Below, piece by piece: positions 23,944 to 31,396 of a stretch of 64,000 bases of DNA. This DNA comes from JALYYC01 sp039922495. GTDB taxonomy: Bacteria > Chloroflexota > Dormibacteria > CF-121. The stretch spans positions 1 to 64,000 of the forward strand of contig JBDTEO010000029.1 of assembly GCA_039922495.1 (NCBI GenBank), given 5' to 3'. The notes under the pieces were generated by a model. That model saw nothing but the letters and a program-made list of their open reading frames with translations, had not been told where the DNA came from and did no database searches. A program made the position numbers and the translations under genes. The first letter of the stretch is position 1, and every line of letters begins with the position of its first letter.

Positions 23944-25273
23944 TTCGCTGACCGAGCGGCTCGATGCCGCGCTGAAGAAGCTCACAGGACGGGGCAAGCT
24001 CACCGAGGCCGACGTCGACGCCGGCTTGCGTGAGGTCCGGCTCGCGCTCCTCGAGGCTGATGTCAATTACAAGGTCGCTCGCGACTTCGTCGCGCGGATT
24101 CGCGCCCGGGCGGTCGGGGTCGAGGTGATGGAGAGCCTGACGCCTGGACAGCAGTTGGTCAAGATCGTCCACGAGGAGCTGATCACGCTGCTCGGGGTCA
24201 GGGAGCCGATGGTCTACGCGCCGACACCGCCGACCGTCATCGTGCTCGCGGGCCTCCAGGGTGCCGGGAAAACCACGGCCGCCGGGAAGCTGGCGCTCTT
24301 CACCCGCCGCGAGGGGCATCGGCCGCTGCTGGTCTCGACCGACGTTCGCCGGCCGGCGGCGATGGAGCAGCTGGAAATCCTGGCGAAGAGCATCAACGCG
24401 CCCTCCTTCGCGCCGCGGGAAACGGACCCGGTGGCGATCGCCCGCGCCTCGCGGGAGGAGGCCCGCCGCGTCAACGCCGACGTGATCATCATCGATACCG
24501 CCGGACGCCTGCAGGTCGATGAAGACCTCCTCCACGAACTCAAGCAGATCGTGGATGCGCTGCCGACGCAGCAGCGGCTCCTGGTGCTGGACGCCATGAC
24601 CGGGCAGCAGGCGGTCAACGTCACGACGGCCTTCCAGCAAACCGTGCCCCTGACGGGCGCCATCCTGAGCAAGCTCGACGGCGATGCCCGCGGTGGGGCG
24701 GCCCTGTCCCTTCGGGCGGTGACCAACTGCCCGATCCTGTTCGTCGGGACGGGCGAGAAACTGACCGACCTCGAGGTCTTCCATCCCGATCGAATGGCGT
24801 CGCGGATCCTCGGGATGGGTGATGTGCTGACGCTGATCGAGCGAGCGCAGGAACATGTCGACGAATCGCAGGCCAAGGATATGGAGCGGAAGTTACGCTC
24901 GGGACAGCTGACCCTGACGGATTTCATGGAGCAGTTGAAGCAGGTCAAGAAGATGGGACCGCTCGAGGGGATCATCGGCATGCTGCCAGGCGCGGGCAAG
25001 CTGAAAAATCTCGCCGGCGCGCTGCCAAGCGACGACCAGCTCCGCGAGATGGAGGCGATCATCCTGTCGATGACCAAAGCCGAGCGTGACCGGCCGGACA
25101 CGATCAATGGCAGCCGGCGGCGCCGCATCGCGGCCGGATCGGGGACCGATATCGCGGCGGTCAACCGGCTGCTGAAAGGCTTTCAACAGATGCAGCAGAT
25201 GATGAAGCAGATGGGGAAGGGGAAACGGATCCGCGGGCTGCCCATCGACCCCGCACAACTACTCAACGGCTGA
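23936..25273 (+). CDS. ffh: Signal recognition particle protein Ffh
   Basis: GTPase that binds signal sequences and 4.5S RNA and targets membrane proteins. N domain (1-85), G domain with GLQGAGKTT (106-114), DVRRPAAMEQL, DTAGRLQVDE and LSKLDGDARGG, then the methionine-rich M domain ending in QQMQQMMKQMGKGKRI. I chose the ATG of MFDSLTERL, the family start, which overlaps ylxM by eight bases; the upstream start adds 14 foreign residues. 445 residues, typical. rpsP follows directly. Confidence 0.97.
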   Translation: MFDSLTERLDAALKKLTGRGKLTEADVDAGLREVRLALLEADVNYKVARDFVARIRARAVGVEVMESLTPGQQLVKIVHEELITLLGVREPMVYAPTPPTVIVLAGLQGAGKTTAAGKLALFTRREGHRPLLVSTDVRRPAAMEQLEILAKSINAPSFAPRETDPVAIARASREEARRVNADVIIIDTAGRLQVDEDLLHELKQIVDALPTQQRLLVLDAMTGQQAVNVTTAFQQTVPLTGAILSKLDGDARGGAALSLRAVTNCPILFVGTGEKLTDLEVFHPDRMASRILGMGDVLTLIERAQEHVDESQAKDMERKLRSGQLTLTDFMEQLKQVKKMGPLEGIIGMLPGAGKLKNLAGALPSDDQLREMEAIILSMTKAERDRPDTINGSRRRRIAAGSGTDIAAVNRLLKGFQQMQQMMKQMGKGKRIRGLPIDPAQLLNG

Positions 25274-25288
25274 GGCCAGGAGGTTACC

Positions 25289-25627
25289 TTGTCAGTCAAA
25301 ATTCGCATGCGTCGCATCGGAGCCAAGAAGCACCCGTTCTACCGGCTCGTCGTCGCCGACAGCCGCTCGCCCCGCGATGGAAAGTTTATCGAGATTCTGG
25401 GCACCTTCGATCCCATGACGGAGCCGGTCAAACGCACCGTGGACGCGGAAAAGGTGAAGGCCTGGCTGGAGAAAGGCGCCCGGCCGTCGGATACCGCGCG
25501 CGCCTTCCTGATTGGTGAGGGTCTCCTGCCCAAGGAGTCGGCCCGCAAACGCCCGACCAAGCCGTCCAAGGTCGAGGCGGCGGCCGCAGCCGCGGCGACG
25601 CCGACCGCTCCTGAAGCCGGGGCGTAG
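25289..25627 (+). CDS. rpsP: 30S ribosomal protein S16
   Basis: A 112-residue ribosomal protein. VKIRMRRIGAKKHPFYRLVV and GTFDP are signatures of S16. The start is TTG, secured by AGGAGGT at the right distance. The C-terminal roughly 30 residues are a Lys/Ala-rich tail absent from short S16 proteins. It is the first gene of the rpsP-khpA-rimM-trmD-rplS set. Confidence 0.97.
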   Translation: MSVKIRMRRIGAKKHPFYRLVVADSRSPRDGKFIEILGTFDPMTEPVKRTVDAEKVKAWLEKGARPSDTARAFLIGEGLLPKESARKRPTKPSKVEAAAAAAATPTAPEAGA

Positions 25628-25629
25628 CC

Positions 25630-25866
25630 GTGCAGGACTACACCGACCTGGTCAGCTACATCATCAAGGCGATCGTGGCCAAACCCGAGGACGTCAAAGT
25701 CGCGATGGTGGAGGGGGAGCGGACCAACCGGGTCGAGGTCACCCTATCCAGCGACGACGTCGGCAAGGTGATCGGCCGCGGTGGGCGCAATATCGATGCC
25801 ATCCGCGCCGTGGTGCGGGCGGCCGCGCTCAAGAACCACGACCGGGTGATGGTCGAGATCGTGTGA
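25630..25866 (+). CDS. khpA: KH-domain RNA-binding protein KhpA
   Basis: A 78-residue single-KH protein. The GxxG loop lies in VGKVIGRGGRNIDAIR; YTDLVSYIIKAIVAKPEDV at the N-terminus is typical of KhpA (YlqC). With KhpB it binds many RNAs and affects cell elongation in streptococci. GTG start two bases after rpsP. Its stop overlaps the rimM GTG start by four bases. Confidence 0.93.
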   Translation: MQDYTDLVSYIIKAIVAKPEDVKVAMVEGERTNRVEVTLSSDDVGKVIGRGGRNIDAIRAVVRAAALKNHDRVMVEIV

Positions 25867-26369
25867 CCGCCGGCCCGCAGCCGGACCTGCGGATTGGTCG
25901 AATCTTGAAAGCCCACGGCGTCCGCGGCGGCGTCCGCGTAGAGTCGCTCACCGATTTTCCCGATCGGTTCCGTCCGGGACGGCAGGTGCGGGTGGGGGAT
26001 CGGTCGCTCACGATCGCGCGGTCGAGTGAGGCGGAGGGGAGCCTGTTGATCACCTTCGTCGAGGTGACGGACCGCGAGCAGGCGGCGGCGTTGACCGGCC
26101 TCTATCTCACCGTCCCCCTGGTCGACGCGCACCCGCTGCCGGCCGGGCGGTATTACCACTTCCAACTGGTGGGACTTCAGGTCATCGACAGCGAGAGCGG
26201 GCGCGTCCTCGGCACCGTCGCCGACGTGCTGAGCTACCCGGCGAATGATGTCCTGCAGGTCATGGGCGAGACGGGCGAACGGCTCGTCCCGATGGTCTCG
26301 AGCGTGATCAAACGGGTGGCGCTTGATGAGGGTACCGTCACGGTAAATCTTCCGCAGGAGACCGCCTGA
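25863..26369 (+). CDS. rimM: Ribosome maturation factor RimM
   Basis: A 168-residue 30S assembly factor that binds S19 and helps mature the 16S head. The N-terminal beta-barrel begins RIGRILKAHGVRGGVRV; the C-terminal PRC barrel holds YYHFQLVGLQVIDSESG and DVLQV. The GTG start overlaps the end of khpA (GTGTGA), and the stop overlaps trmD as TGATG, so khpA-rimM-trmD are tightly coupled. Confidence 0.95.
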   Translation: MTAGPQPDLRIGRILKAHGVRGGVRVESLTDFPDRFRPGRQVRVGDRSLTIARSSEAEGSLLITFVEVTDREQAAALTGLYLTVPLVDAHPLPAGRYYHFQLVGLQVIDSESGRVLGTVADVLSYPANDVLQVMGETGERLVPMVSSVIKRVALDEGTVTVNLPQETA

Positions 26370-27034
26370 TGCTGTTCGAGGTGCTGACCCTGTTCCCGGA
26401 ATCATTCCCCGGACCGCTGGCGGCCGGGGTCACCGGCCGGGCGCTGGAGAGCGGCACGATCACGCTGCTGATCCATCATCTTCGCGATTACACACACGAC
26501 CGCCATCGCCAGGTCGATGACGTCCCCTACGGAGGCGGGGCGGGCATGGTCCTCAAGCCGGAGCCCATCTTCGAGGCGGTCCACAGGCGGCAGGGGCGCG
26601 GACCGGTGATCCTCCTCAGTCCCCAGGGTGAGCGCCTGCGGCAATCGATGGTTCGAGAATTGGCCGCGCAGCCGGATCTCTACCTGATCTGCGGTCGCTA
26701 CGAAGGGGTGGACGAGCGGGTGGCATCCAGCCTGGTCGACCGCGAAATCTCGATCGGCGACTTCGTGCTGACCGGCGGCGAACTGCCGGCCATGGTGCTC
26801 ATCGATGCGATCAGCCGGCTGCTGGCCGGTGTGCTTGGCTCGCCGGAGTCGCCGCTCGATGAATCGTTCGGCGCGGACCTGCTCGAGTATCCGCAGTACA
26901 CCCGCCCCGCGCTCTACGAAGGGCTGGCCGTCCCCGAGGTCCTGCTCTCGGGCCATCACGCCGAGATCCAGAAATGGCGACGCGCGCAGGCGGAAGACCG
27001 AACCAGGCGGCGGCGTCCCGATCTGCATCCGTGA
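26369..27034 (+). CDS. trmD: tRNA (guanine37-N1)-methyltransferase TrmD
   Basis: Methylates G37 next to the anticodon and prevents +1 frameshifts. The SPOUT trefoil-knot motifs LICGRYEGVDERV and SIGDFVLTGGELPAM are intact; VDDVPYGGGAGMVLKPEPIF gives the N-terminal half. At 221 residues it ends shortly after the typical GHHAEIQKWRRAQ, so the C-terminal domain is of minimal length. It starts within the rimM stop codon. Confidence 0.96.
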   Translation: MLFEVLTLFPESFPGPLAAGVTGRALESGTITLLIHHLRDYTHDRHRQVDDVPYGGGAGMVLKPEPIFEAVHRRQGRGPVILLSPQGERLRQSMVRELAAQPDLYLICGRYEGVDERVASSLVDREISIGDFVLTGGELPAMVLIDAISRLLAGVLGSPESPLDESFGADLLEYPQYTRPALYEGLAVPEVLLSGHHAEIQKWRRAQAEDRTRRRRPDLHP

Positions 27035-27062
27035 GGGCGGCCGAATCGCGGCGGCCAGATGG

Positions 27063-27068
27063 TATCCT
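27063..27068 (+). promoter_or_regulatory. Candidate -10 box TATCCT for rplS
   Basis: TATCCT ends eight bases before the GTG of rplS. It overlaps an upstream in-frame ATG (27059), which supports the GTG as the real start. Confidence 0.45.
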
Positions 27069-27076
27069 TTGGAGCC

Positions 27077-27505
27077 GTGCCCAACGTCCTCGACCTCCTC
27101 GACGCGGAAAGTGAGCGCAAAAACCTCAAGGTTTTGTCCCTCACCCCGGGAGACACCGTCAAGGTGCACGCCAAGGTCGTCGAAGGCACCCGCGAGCGGA
27201 TTCAGATCTTCGAAGGGACCGTCATCGGCTGCCGTGGCAGCGGCGTGAAGCAAATCTTCACCGTCCGCCGCATCGCGCACGGGGTTGGGGTCGAGCGGAG
27301 CTTTCTTCTCCATTCTCCACGCATCGACAAGATCGACGTCGTCCGGCACGGCAAGGTGCGCCGGGCCAAGCTCTACTACCTCCGCGGGAAAATCGGCAAG
27401 AGCGCACGCATTCGGGAGAAACGCCAGACCGTTGCCACCAACGCGCCTGCAGAACGCGACGCCACCGGCGGCGCGAGCGAACCGGACCAAACGACCGAAA
27501 GCTGA
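27077..27505 (+). CDS. rplS: 50S ribosomal protein L19
   Basis: A 142-residue ribosomal protein at the 30S-50S interface. The core GDTVKVHAKVVEGTRERIQ, FEGTVIGCRGSG, FTVRRIAHGVGVERSF and VRRAKLYYLRGKIGK is characteristic of L19. A C-terminal extension (about 25 residues) rich in Thr/Ala/Glu is unusual but low-complexity. I chose the GTG, because the promoter-like TATCCT lies between it and an upstream ATG. The rnhB frame begins inside the 3' end. Confidence 0.95.
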   Translation: MPNVLDLLDAESERKNLKVLSLTPGDTVKVHAKVVEGTRERIQIFEGTVIGCRGSGVKQIFTVRRIAHGVGVERSFLLHSPRIDKIDVVRHGKVRRAKLYYLRGKIGKSARIREKRQTVATNAPAERDATGGASEPDQTTES

Positions 27506-28148
27506 CCGAGACCTCTGGGTCTTCGAGCGTCAGGCCTTCGGCCTCGGCTATGGAACCGTTGCCGGGGTCGACGAAGCCGGGCGTGGGCCCTGGGCCGGCC
27601 CGGTGGTGGCCGGGGCCACGATCATGCGCCCCTATTTCCAGTGCGAGGGCATCGACGATTCCAAGCTGCTGACCGCGGAGGAGCGAGACCACTACTACGG
27701 CCGCATCCTGGACGGCGCCGAAGCCTGGGGTGTCGGCATCGTCGAAGTCGATGAGATCGACCGCGTTGGCGTGTCGCGCGCTGCTCGATGGGCGATGGGC
27801 ATTGCCCTGCAGCGATTGAACCGCCGCCTCGATTACCTGCTCGTCGACGGCTTCACGCTGCCGGAAGCCTTGATGCCGCAGTTGCCGATCGTCAAGGGGG
27901 ATCGGCGCTCGATCTCGATCATGGCGGGCGGCATCCTGGCCAAGGTCACCCGTGACCGGCTGATGATCCGCACTGCTGAGCAGTTTCCCGGTTATGGGTT
28001 CGAGGCGCACAAGGGATACCCAACGCCCGAACATTTGGCGGCCATGGACCATCGTGGCCTGACGCCGCTCCACCGACGCTCCTTTGTGTCGATCCGGTCC
28101 CGGGCGGAGCTGGAGGCTGCCGCATTTGCCGTCAGCGCTCGGGCTTAG
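27432..28148 (+). CDS. rnhB: Ribonuclease HII
   Basis: Cleaves RNA in RNA-DNA hybrids and removes misincorporated ribonucleotides. The signature VAGVDEAGRGPWAGPVVAGA provides the first catalytic Asp and Glu; the DGF region and the terminal KVTRDRLM and HKGYPTPEH motifs are intact. The family N-terminus lines up with DLWVFERQAFGLGY, just after the rplS stop, but there is no ATG, GTG or TTG there. The nearest canonical start is this TTG, 74 bases inside rplS, which adds 28 residues. A non-canonical start is possible. yraN overlaps the end. Confidence 0.92.
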   Translation: MPPTRLQNATPPAARANRTKRPKADRDLWVFERQAFGLGYGTVAGVDEAGRGPWAGPVVAGATIMRPYFQCEGIDDSKLLTAEERDHYYGRILDGAEAWGVGIVEVDEIDRVGVSRAARWAMGIALQRLNRRLDYLLVDGFTLPEALMPQLPIVKGDRRSISIMAGGILAKVTRDRLMIRTAEQFPGYGFEAHKGYPTPEHLAAMDHRGLTPLHRRSFVSIRSRAELEAAAFAVSARA

Positions 28149-28476
28149 CGGCGAGGCGCTGGCGGAGGACCACCTCCGCGGACTCGGCTACCGCATCGTC
28201 GCGCGCGACGTGCGGACCCCGATCGGACAGCTCGACATGGTCGCTGGTGATGGCCCAACCCTGGTCTTCGTCGAGGTGAAGACCCGCTCGGGTCACGGCT
28301 TCGGATTGCCGCAGGAGTCGGTGGACGCCAGAAAGATCCGAAAGCTCCGGCAGCTGGCCCTCTACTACCTCAGCAAATTTCCCCATCGCGGACCGGTACG
28401 CTTCGACGTGATCGGCCTGACTGTCCGGGCGGGCAAGGTGGTCCGCCTCGATCACATCAAGAACGCCATCGACTGA
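28126..28476 (+). CDS. yraN: YraN/UPF0102 family nuclease-like protein
   Basis: A 116-residue protein of the restriction-endonuclease-like fold. It carries LSGEALAEDHLRGLGYRIV, GQLDMVAGDG and LVFVEVKTR, the UPF0102 signature. The catalytic residues of the PD-(D/E)xK type (Asp in LDMVA, Glu-x-Lys in EVK) are present, but the cellular role is unknown. TTG start, 23 bases inside rnhB, gives the right family length. The rplS-rnhB-yraN-comM-dprA-topA order is conserved in many bacteria. Confidence 0.9.
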   Translation: MPSALGLSGEALAEDHLRGLGYRIVARDVRTPIGQLDMVAGDGPTLVFVEVKTRSGHGFGLPQESVDARKIRKLRQLALYYLSKFPHRGPVRFDVIGLTVRAGKVVRLDHIKNAID

Positions 28477-28480
28477 CGAG

Positions 28481-29071
28481 CTAAACGGCGGCGCGCTCCC
28501 ACGACGCGAGGAACTGGTGCAGAATCAACCCGGTCGCGCCCCAGATGACGTCGTCCGCGACCGTGTAATAGTGGATGCGGTAGGCATGGCCGTCGAACTG
28601 ACGCACCTGGGTCGTGTGCACCGCCTGGAGTCGATCGATCGGGACGGTGAAGACGCTTTTGACCTCGGCCGGCGCGAGCGTCAGGTCCGCAGGCGGCCCC
28701 TCCACCATGCCCACGACCGGCGTCACGATGAAGCCGCTGACCGAGGTGAAGACATCATCGAGCTCCCCCAGCACGGTGACTCTCGCGACCTCCAGCCCGA
28801 TCTCTTCGTAACTCTCGCGCAGCGCCGTCTCCACCATGCTGGCGTCGGTCGCTTCCCGCTGCCCGCCAGGAAAGGAAATCTGGCCCTTATGGGTGAGGAC
28901 GGTATCCGTCCGTCGTGTGAACAGCACCTCGACCCGCGCCGCGACGACAAACAGCGGAATCAAGACAGCGGCGCGGAGCAGCGGCGGCGCCGCCTCCAGC
29001 CGGTGCGGCAGGCGCTCCGCCAGTCCGGCCTGCAACCGCTCCAGCGTGCGGCCGACCGTGGTCTCGATCAG
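28481..29071 (-). CDS. CoA pyrophosphatase-like Nudix hydrolase, CTG start inferred
   Basis: A 196-residue Nudix enzyme of the NudL/CoAse group, cleaving CoA or related nucleotides. The CoA-type signature has FPGGQREATDASMVETALRE then EEIG, with GELDDVFTSVSGF after it. There is no ATG, GTG or TTG near the expected N-terminus. The CTG used overlaps the upstream zinc-ribbon gene stop as CTGA, in parallel with the GTGA, ATGA and TTGA overlaps of this genome, and GAGG sits seven bases before it. The open frame continues far upstream without protein-like sequence. It is the last gene of a three-gene minus-strand operon. Confidence 0.9.
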   Translation of the reverse strand: MIETTVGRTLERLQAGLAERLPHRLEAAPPLLRAAVLIPLFVVAARVEVLFTRRTDTVLTHKGQISFPGGQREATDASMVETALRESYEEIGLEVARVTVLGELDDVFTSVSGFIVTPVVGMVEGPPADLTLAPAEVKSVFTVPIDRLQAVHTTQVRQFDGHAYRIHYYTVADDVIWGATGLILHQFLASWERAAV

Positions 29072-29253
29072 GTCCAGGCCTCGAAGGACACCGGCGTGCT
29101 GTGTCCGCAATGCGGACAGACCCAGACCTGGCCCCGGCGAACCACGATCCGGCCATCGTCGAGCGTGACCTCGCGATCGGGTCCGGTGAGCCGCTCCCAG
29201 TGCGGCATCCGTTTGCACTGGTCGCAGATGGTCGGCGGCGGGTTCGCTCTCAC
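29068..29253 (-). CDS. Small zinc-ribbon protein
   Basis: A 61-residue protein with two CxxC knuckles, CDQC at residues 10-13 and CPHCGH at 46-49, separated by a basic beta-rich linker (LTGPDREVTLDDGRIVVRR). The pattern matches a rubredoxin- or zinc-ribbon-like domain that binds one zinc. No family name recognised. The GTG start overlaps the preceding acyltransferase stop by GTGA, and its own stop overlaps the Nudix gene CTG, so it is translationally tied to both. Confidence 0.75.
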   Translation of the reverse strand: MRANPPPTICDQCKRMPHWERLTGPDREVTLDDGRIVVRRGQVWVCPHCGHSTPVSFEAWT

Positions 29254-29819
29254 TCTGCTGGATTATCCCTCGCCTGCGAATCGAGGCGACGGATGACTCG
29301 CGCCGGATTGCCGGCGACGATGACATCCGCCGGAACCGGCTCGAAGACGACGGCGTGGATCCCGACGACGGAATTCCGGCCGATCCGGACGCCGGGGAGG
29401 ATGGAAACCTGACCGCCCACCCAAACATTCTCCTCGAGGACGACGGGAGCGGCGCCGTCCGCGCGATGGGCGTTCGCGCCGGACCCCAAACTCGGCATGT
29501 GATCGCGAATCTCGCACGATCCGAGGACACAATCCGCCCCGACCTCGATCGACCGTGACGCGATCAAGGTGCACCCGTTGAGCCGCGCGTTGCGTCCGAT
29601 CCGGATGCTCGCCGTGGCGTTGGTCGTGATCAACCGGTTGGGTTCCGCGTGGGACCAGGCATTGACGTCATCGTCGAGCCACACCTGCCCCGGGCCGGCG
29701 ATCCGCAGACGGCCGTTGCCGAGCAGGCCGTCGCCGATCCGCACGCGGCTGCCCGGACGGCGATAGGGGAGGGTGGTCACCCAACCCAGGCCGCCGGCCA
29801 GCCGCCGCTTCCAGTCCAT
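29250..29819 (-). CDS. Left-handed beta-helix acyltransferase-like protein
   Basis: A 189-residue hexapeptide-repeat protein, the paralogue of the one at 1748-2284. Shared features are GQVWLDDDVNAW, ITTNATASIRIGRNARLNGCTLI and the C-terminal VPADVIVAGNPARVIRRL. The expected His is in RDHMPSLG. It probably transfers an acetyl or acyl group to a sugar. The start at MDWKRRL gives a basic N-terminus; a longer start has no better evidence. First gene of a minus-strand operon, divergent from comM. Confidence 0.82.
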   Translation of the reverse strand: MDWKRRLAGGLGWVTTLPYRRPGSRVRIGDGLLGNGRLRIAGPGQVWLDDDVNAWSHAEPNRLITTNATASIRIGRNARLNGCTLIASRSIEVGADCVLGSCEIRDHMPSLGSGANAHRADGAAPVVLEENVWVGGQVSILPGVRIGRNSVVGIHAVVFEPVPADVIVAGNPARVIRRLDSQARDNPAE

Positions 29820-29874
29820 CGCTTCATTCTCGGCGCTTGGACCGGTCCTTTGTGGTGGCAGATACACAAAATAG

Positions 29875-29880
29875 TGTAAT
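29875..29880 (+). promoter_or_regulatory. Candidate -10 box for comM
   Basis: TGTAAT ends 10 bases before the comM ATG in a short AT-rich patch between divergent genes. The same patch reads TTTTGTGTATC on the minus strand and may also serve the acyltransferase operon. Confidence 0.4.
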
Positions 29881-29890
29881 GTAGCCGGGG

Positions 29891-31396
29891 ATGGTGGCGC
29901 GGGCGCTGTCGGGCACAGTCTTCGGGCTCGATGGCGTTCGGGTCGACGTCGAAGCGAACATTGCCGAGGGCTTGCCCGGGTTCCACATCGTCGGGCTCGG
30001 CGATCGCGCCCTCCAGGAGGCGCGGGAGCGGGTCAAGATTGCCATCAACAACAGCGGCTTTGAGTTTCCCGGCCGGAAGGTGACGGTCAACCTCGCCCCG
30101 GCGCAGCTCCCCAAGCTGGGCAGTGGGTTTGACCTCGCCATGGCCGCCGCGATCGTCAGCGCAGCGATGGATCGGAATCTCGCTCCGGAGGCCGCCTGGC
30201 TCGGTGAGCTGGCGCTCGACGGCCGGGTCCGCGGGGTCCGCGGGGTGCTGGCCATCACGGCCCACCTGGATCGGCTCGGGGCTCGCCAGTTCTTCATTCC
30301 CGCGGCAAACGTCCGGGAGGCGCGCCTGGCCACCAGACGGCCGGTGATCGGGGTCAGCCACCTTCGGGACCTGATCGACCATTTGAGGGACGGAGCGCCG
30401 ATACCGGATCCGGGCGACGGCCCGCCGATCGCGACGGCGACGAGCCCGGACCGGGTCGACCTCGCGGATTTCTGTGGCCAGCCGCACGCGCGCCGGGCGC
30501 TCGAGATCGCGGCCGCGGGCGCGCATCATCTGTTACTGGTCGGCCCGCCGGGGGCTGGCAAGACCCTGCTGGCCCGCGCCCTGCCCGGCATCCTTCCGCC
30601 ACTGACGCCCCACGAGGCACTCGAGGTCACGACGATTGCCTCCTGCCTCGGGATGCTGCCACCGGGCGGGGGCCTGCTCGAAACGCCTCCCTTCCGGTCG
30701 CCCCATCACAGCGTCTCGCCAGCCGGGCTGGTCGGCGGTGGCGCGACGCTGCCACTCCCCGGCGAGGTCACCCGCGCCCACCGGGGCGTCCTCTTCCTGG
30801 ACGAGTTCACCGAGTTCCGCCGCGACGCCCTGGAATCGCTCCGGCAGCCGCTCGAAGAAGGTCGACTGGCGGTGGTCCGCACCCGTGGGCACGCCGTCCT
30901 TCCGGGTCGCTTCATCCTGGTGGCGGCCTTGAACCCATGCCCCTGCGGCTTTGCCGGTGACCCGGGACGGTGCGGCTGCACGCCGCAGGCGCGCGCTCGC
31001 TACCGTGACCGAATCTCTGGGCCGATTCGCGACCGCATCGACCTGCAGGTCACGATGTCCCGCCAACCGGCCGGCGAGCTCCTGGCACCGTCGCTCACCG
31101 GCGAATCCAGCGCCGTGGTTCGGCAGCGCGTGGAGCAGGCTCGTGCCTTCCAGCAGGCCCGCCGACCCTGCGGCCCATTGAACGGCGCCCTGACCGGGCC
31201 GATGTTGCGACGGGATGCCGCGCTGCCGGCGGTGGCGAAAAGCCTACTTGAAACCGCAGCCGAGCGCCTCCAGCTCAGCGGCCGGGCCATTCATCGAGTC
31301 CTCCGCGTCGCGCGCACCATCGCGGACCTCGAGGCCGCGGCGGATCTCACCATCGACCACATCGCCGAGGCGTTGCAATTTCGGGAGAGCGCATGA
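29891..31396 (+). CDS. comM: ComM/YifB-type Mg chelatase-like AAA ATPase
   Basis: A 501-residue hexameric helicase-like ATPase that promotes branch migration during natural transformation. The N-terminal Lon-like domain includes LPGFHIVGLGDRALQEARERV and PKLGSGFDLAMAAAI. The AAA module has Walker A GPPGAGKT, Walker B GVLFLDEF and the C-terminal Mg_chelatase_C region (about residues 400-500) with a zinc-like Cys set (NPCPCGF, CGC). Coupled to dprA by ATGA. Confidence 0.95.
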   Translation: MVARALSGTVFGLDGVRVDVEANIAEGLPGFHIVGLGDRALQEARERVKIAINNSGFEFPGRKVTVNLAPAQLPKLGSGFDLAMAAAIVSAAMDRNLAPEAAWLGELALDGRVRGVRGVLAITAHLDRLGARQFFIPAANVREARLATRRPVIGVSHLRDLIDHLRDGAPIPDPGDGPPIATATSPDRVDLADFCGQPHARRALEIAAAGAHHLLLVGPPGAGKTLLARALPGILPPLTPHEALEVTTIASCLGMLPPGGGLLETPPFRSPHHSVSPAGLVGGGATLPLPGEVTRAHRGVLFLDEFTEFRRDALESLRQPLEEGRLAVVRTRGHAVLPGRFILVAALNPCPCGFAGDPGRCGCTPQARARYRDRISGPIRDRIDLQVTMSRQPAGELLAPSLTGESSAVVRQRVEQARAFQQARRPCGPLNGALTGPMLRRDAALPAVAKSLLETAAERLQLSGRAIHRVLRVARTIADLEAAADLTIDHIAEALQFRESA

